Positions 5,722-6,805 of a stretch of 6,805 nucleotides of DNA are shown here, one piece after another (the first letter of the stretch is position 1; each line of letters starts with the position of its first letter). The notes below the pieces were generated by a model. The model made no database searches and was not told the DNA's origin. It was given only the letters and a program-made list of their open reading frames with translations. This DNA is from Desulfobacteraceae bacterium. Lineage in GTDB: Bacteria > Desulfobacterota > Desulfobacteria > Desulfobacterales > Desulfobacteraceae. Both the position numbers and the translations under genes were made by a program. The DNA lies in NCBI GenBank assembly GCA_011390435.1, contig JAABSK010000152.1, forward strand, positions 1 to 6,805, given 5' to 3'.

Positions 5722-6805
5722 TTGAATTCACTGGAAAAAGAACCGGCATTTAACATCCTGATGTATTCCCATGACACCTATGGGCTGGGCCATATCAGAC
5801 GCACCATGGCCATTGCAGAGCAGCTGCGTCAGCCAAATACCAATATCCTGATTCTCACGGGGTCTCCGATTGCCGGCCGTCTGATTTTCCCCAAATATGT
5901 GGATTATGTACGGATTCCAGGCATGATCAAAAAAGCCAATGATGAATATTTTCCACTGACCATACGGATTGATCCGCTCCAGGCCATGGACATTCGGCAG
6001 AGCATTATCATGGCAACGGTTCAGACCTTTCTGCCGGATCTGTTTATTGTGGACAAAGAACCCCAGGGGCTGAAAAAGGAAGTGATGCCGGCCCTGGAAT
6101 GGATCCGTCAGCATCTGCCGGAAACCCGTACTATTCTGGGGCTTCGGGATATCATGGATGATGCGGATACGGTCAAGGCGGACTGGGAAAAGAAAAATAT
6201 CTATGCCACCATCGAGCAGTTGTACAGTGAAGTGTGGGTCTACGGACAAAAAGAGATTTATGATCCGGTAAAAGAATATGATATTCCGGACACCATTACT
6301 CAAAAACTGCATTTCACCGGATATATTCCCAGAAAAGTACCGGAACAAAATATAACCGATGCGCTGCGGCTCCAGCTGAACATCATGAAAAATGAACGCC
6401 TGATCACGGTGACCACCGGCGGAGGCGGAGATGGCTACCATGTCCTGGATGCCTATCTCAAGATGCTGGAAAATATGAAAGATCGCTCCCTTTTGCCGCC
6501 GTTCAAGACCATCATGGTGACCGGTCCGTTTCTGTCCAGCAGGGACAAGGATCAGATTCTGGAGCGGGCAGGGGATCTGGGAATTGTAGCCTATGATTTT
6601 TTTACCGACATGGAAACCCTGATCGCCGCATCAGACATCGTGGTGTGCATGGGTGGCTACAACACCATTTGCGAGGCGATTTCCGCCAACACCATGTCCC
6701 TTGTCATTCCGCGGGAAACCCCGAGAAAAGAGCAGTTTATCCGGGCACAGGCCTTTCAGCAGGAGCATCTGATCGAGTTGATTCCCTGGACCTGGCTGAA
6801 CGCCA
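5722..6805 (+). CDS. GT-B glycosyltransferase, MurG/GT28-like (COG4671-like), cut by the right edge
   Basis: From TTG at 5722, 361 codons run without a stop to the window end. The N-terminal Rossmann strand and loop, FNILMYSHDTYGLGHIRRT (10-28), match the YSHDxxGLGHxRR opening of predicted glycosyltransferases grouped as COG4671. The C-terminal domain starts near residue 228 with VTTGGGGDGYH (G233-G236) and contains GGYNTICE (311-318), the nucleotide-sugar diphosphate motif of MurG-like GT-B enzymes, then PRKEQFIRAQAF. The donor sugar and acceptor cannot be read from sequence. No signal peptide or membrane segment is visible, so it should act in the cytoplasm or at the inner membrane face. 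It directly follows the GSCFA gene and is probably co-translated. I see no frameshift; only the C-terminal end is missing. An alternative is a UDP-GlcNAc-epimerase-like fold, which the GGYNTICE motif makes less likely. Confidence 0.9.
   Translation, partial: MNSLEKEPAFNILMYSHDTYGLGHIRRTMAIAEQLRQPNTNILILTGSPIAGRLIFPKYVDYVRIPGMIKKANDEYFPLTIRIDPLQAMDIRQSIIMATVQTFLPDLFIVDKEPQGLKKEVMPALEWIRQHLPETRTILGLRDIMDDADTVKADWEKKNIYATIEQLYSEVWVYGQKEIYDPVKEYDIPDTITQKLHFTGYIPRKVPEQNITDALRLQLNIMKNERLITVTTGGGGDGYHVLDAYLKMLENMKDRSLLPPFKTIMVTGPFLSSRDKDQILERAGDLGIVAYDFFTDMETLIAASDIVVCMGGYNTICEAISANTMSLVIPRETPRKEQFIRAQAFQQEHLIELIPWTWLNA

Noticed and set aside
5728..6441. Minus-strand open frame opposite the glycosyltransferase
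   Set aside because: The plus-strand frame has a ribosome site and clear GT-B motifs; the reverse protein shows none.

Overview
The window looks like the chromosome of a free-living, sensory-rich Gram-negative bacterium. The most likely source is a sulfate-reducing deltaproteobacterium (Desulfobacterota, Desulfobacteraceae-like). This is inferred from the mid-50s-to-high-40s G+C by eye, the multi-PAS hybrid histidine kinase with a CHASE-type sensor and lone C-terminal receiver, and the gene mix. No marker gene fixes the taxonomy.

Layout. (1) Positions 1-3025, minus strand: a two-gene signalling unit. A 915-residue membrane hybrid histidine kinase (CHASE-like sensor, two PAS domains, HisKA, HATPase, receiver) is followed, with an ATGA start/stop overlap, by the first 93 codons of an exported protein that runs off the left edge. 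(2) Positions 3026-3346: a divergent, partly very AT-rich intergenic region. It has a good sigma70-type promoter facing right, whose -10 lies inside an inverted repeat, and a weak candidate facing left. (3) Positions 3347-4684, plus strand: a 445-residue HipA-family Ser/Thr kinase with its own N-terminal winged helix-turn-helix (YjjJ/HipH type), and no separate hipB antitoxin gene next to it. (4) Positions 4685-4762: a short gap with a second promoter-like sequence. (5) Positions 4763-6805, plus strand: a tightly coupled pair made of a GSCFA-domain protein (SGNH-hydrolase-like) and a GT-B glycosyltransferase of the MurG/GT28-like type (COG4671-like), the latter cut by the right edge.

How they may work together. 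The left unit senses an extracytoplasmic signal and passes phosphate to an internal receiver; its output partner is not visible. The HipA-like kinase seems to be a self-contained regulator plus kinase, with an operator-like palindrome over its own promoter. The GSCFA and glycosyltransferase genes are joined by a 2-base gap and a TTG start with a strong Shine-Dalgarno, which suggests one glycan-building or glycan-decorating step. There is no sequence evidence that the three units act together. No RNA genes, insertion sequences, CRISPR arrays or attachment sites were seen.

The most distinctive points are the promoter/operator arrangement of the lone HipA-like gene, a 10-T tract inside that gene, a terminator-like hairpin lying exactly over the GSCFA signature codons, and the GSCFA-glycosyltransferase coupling.
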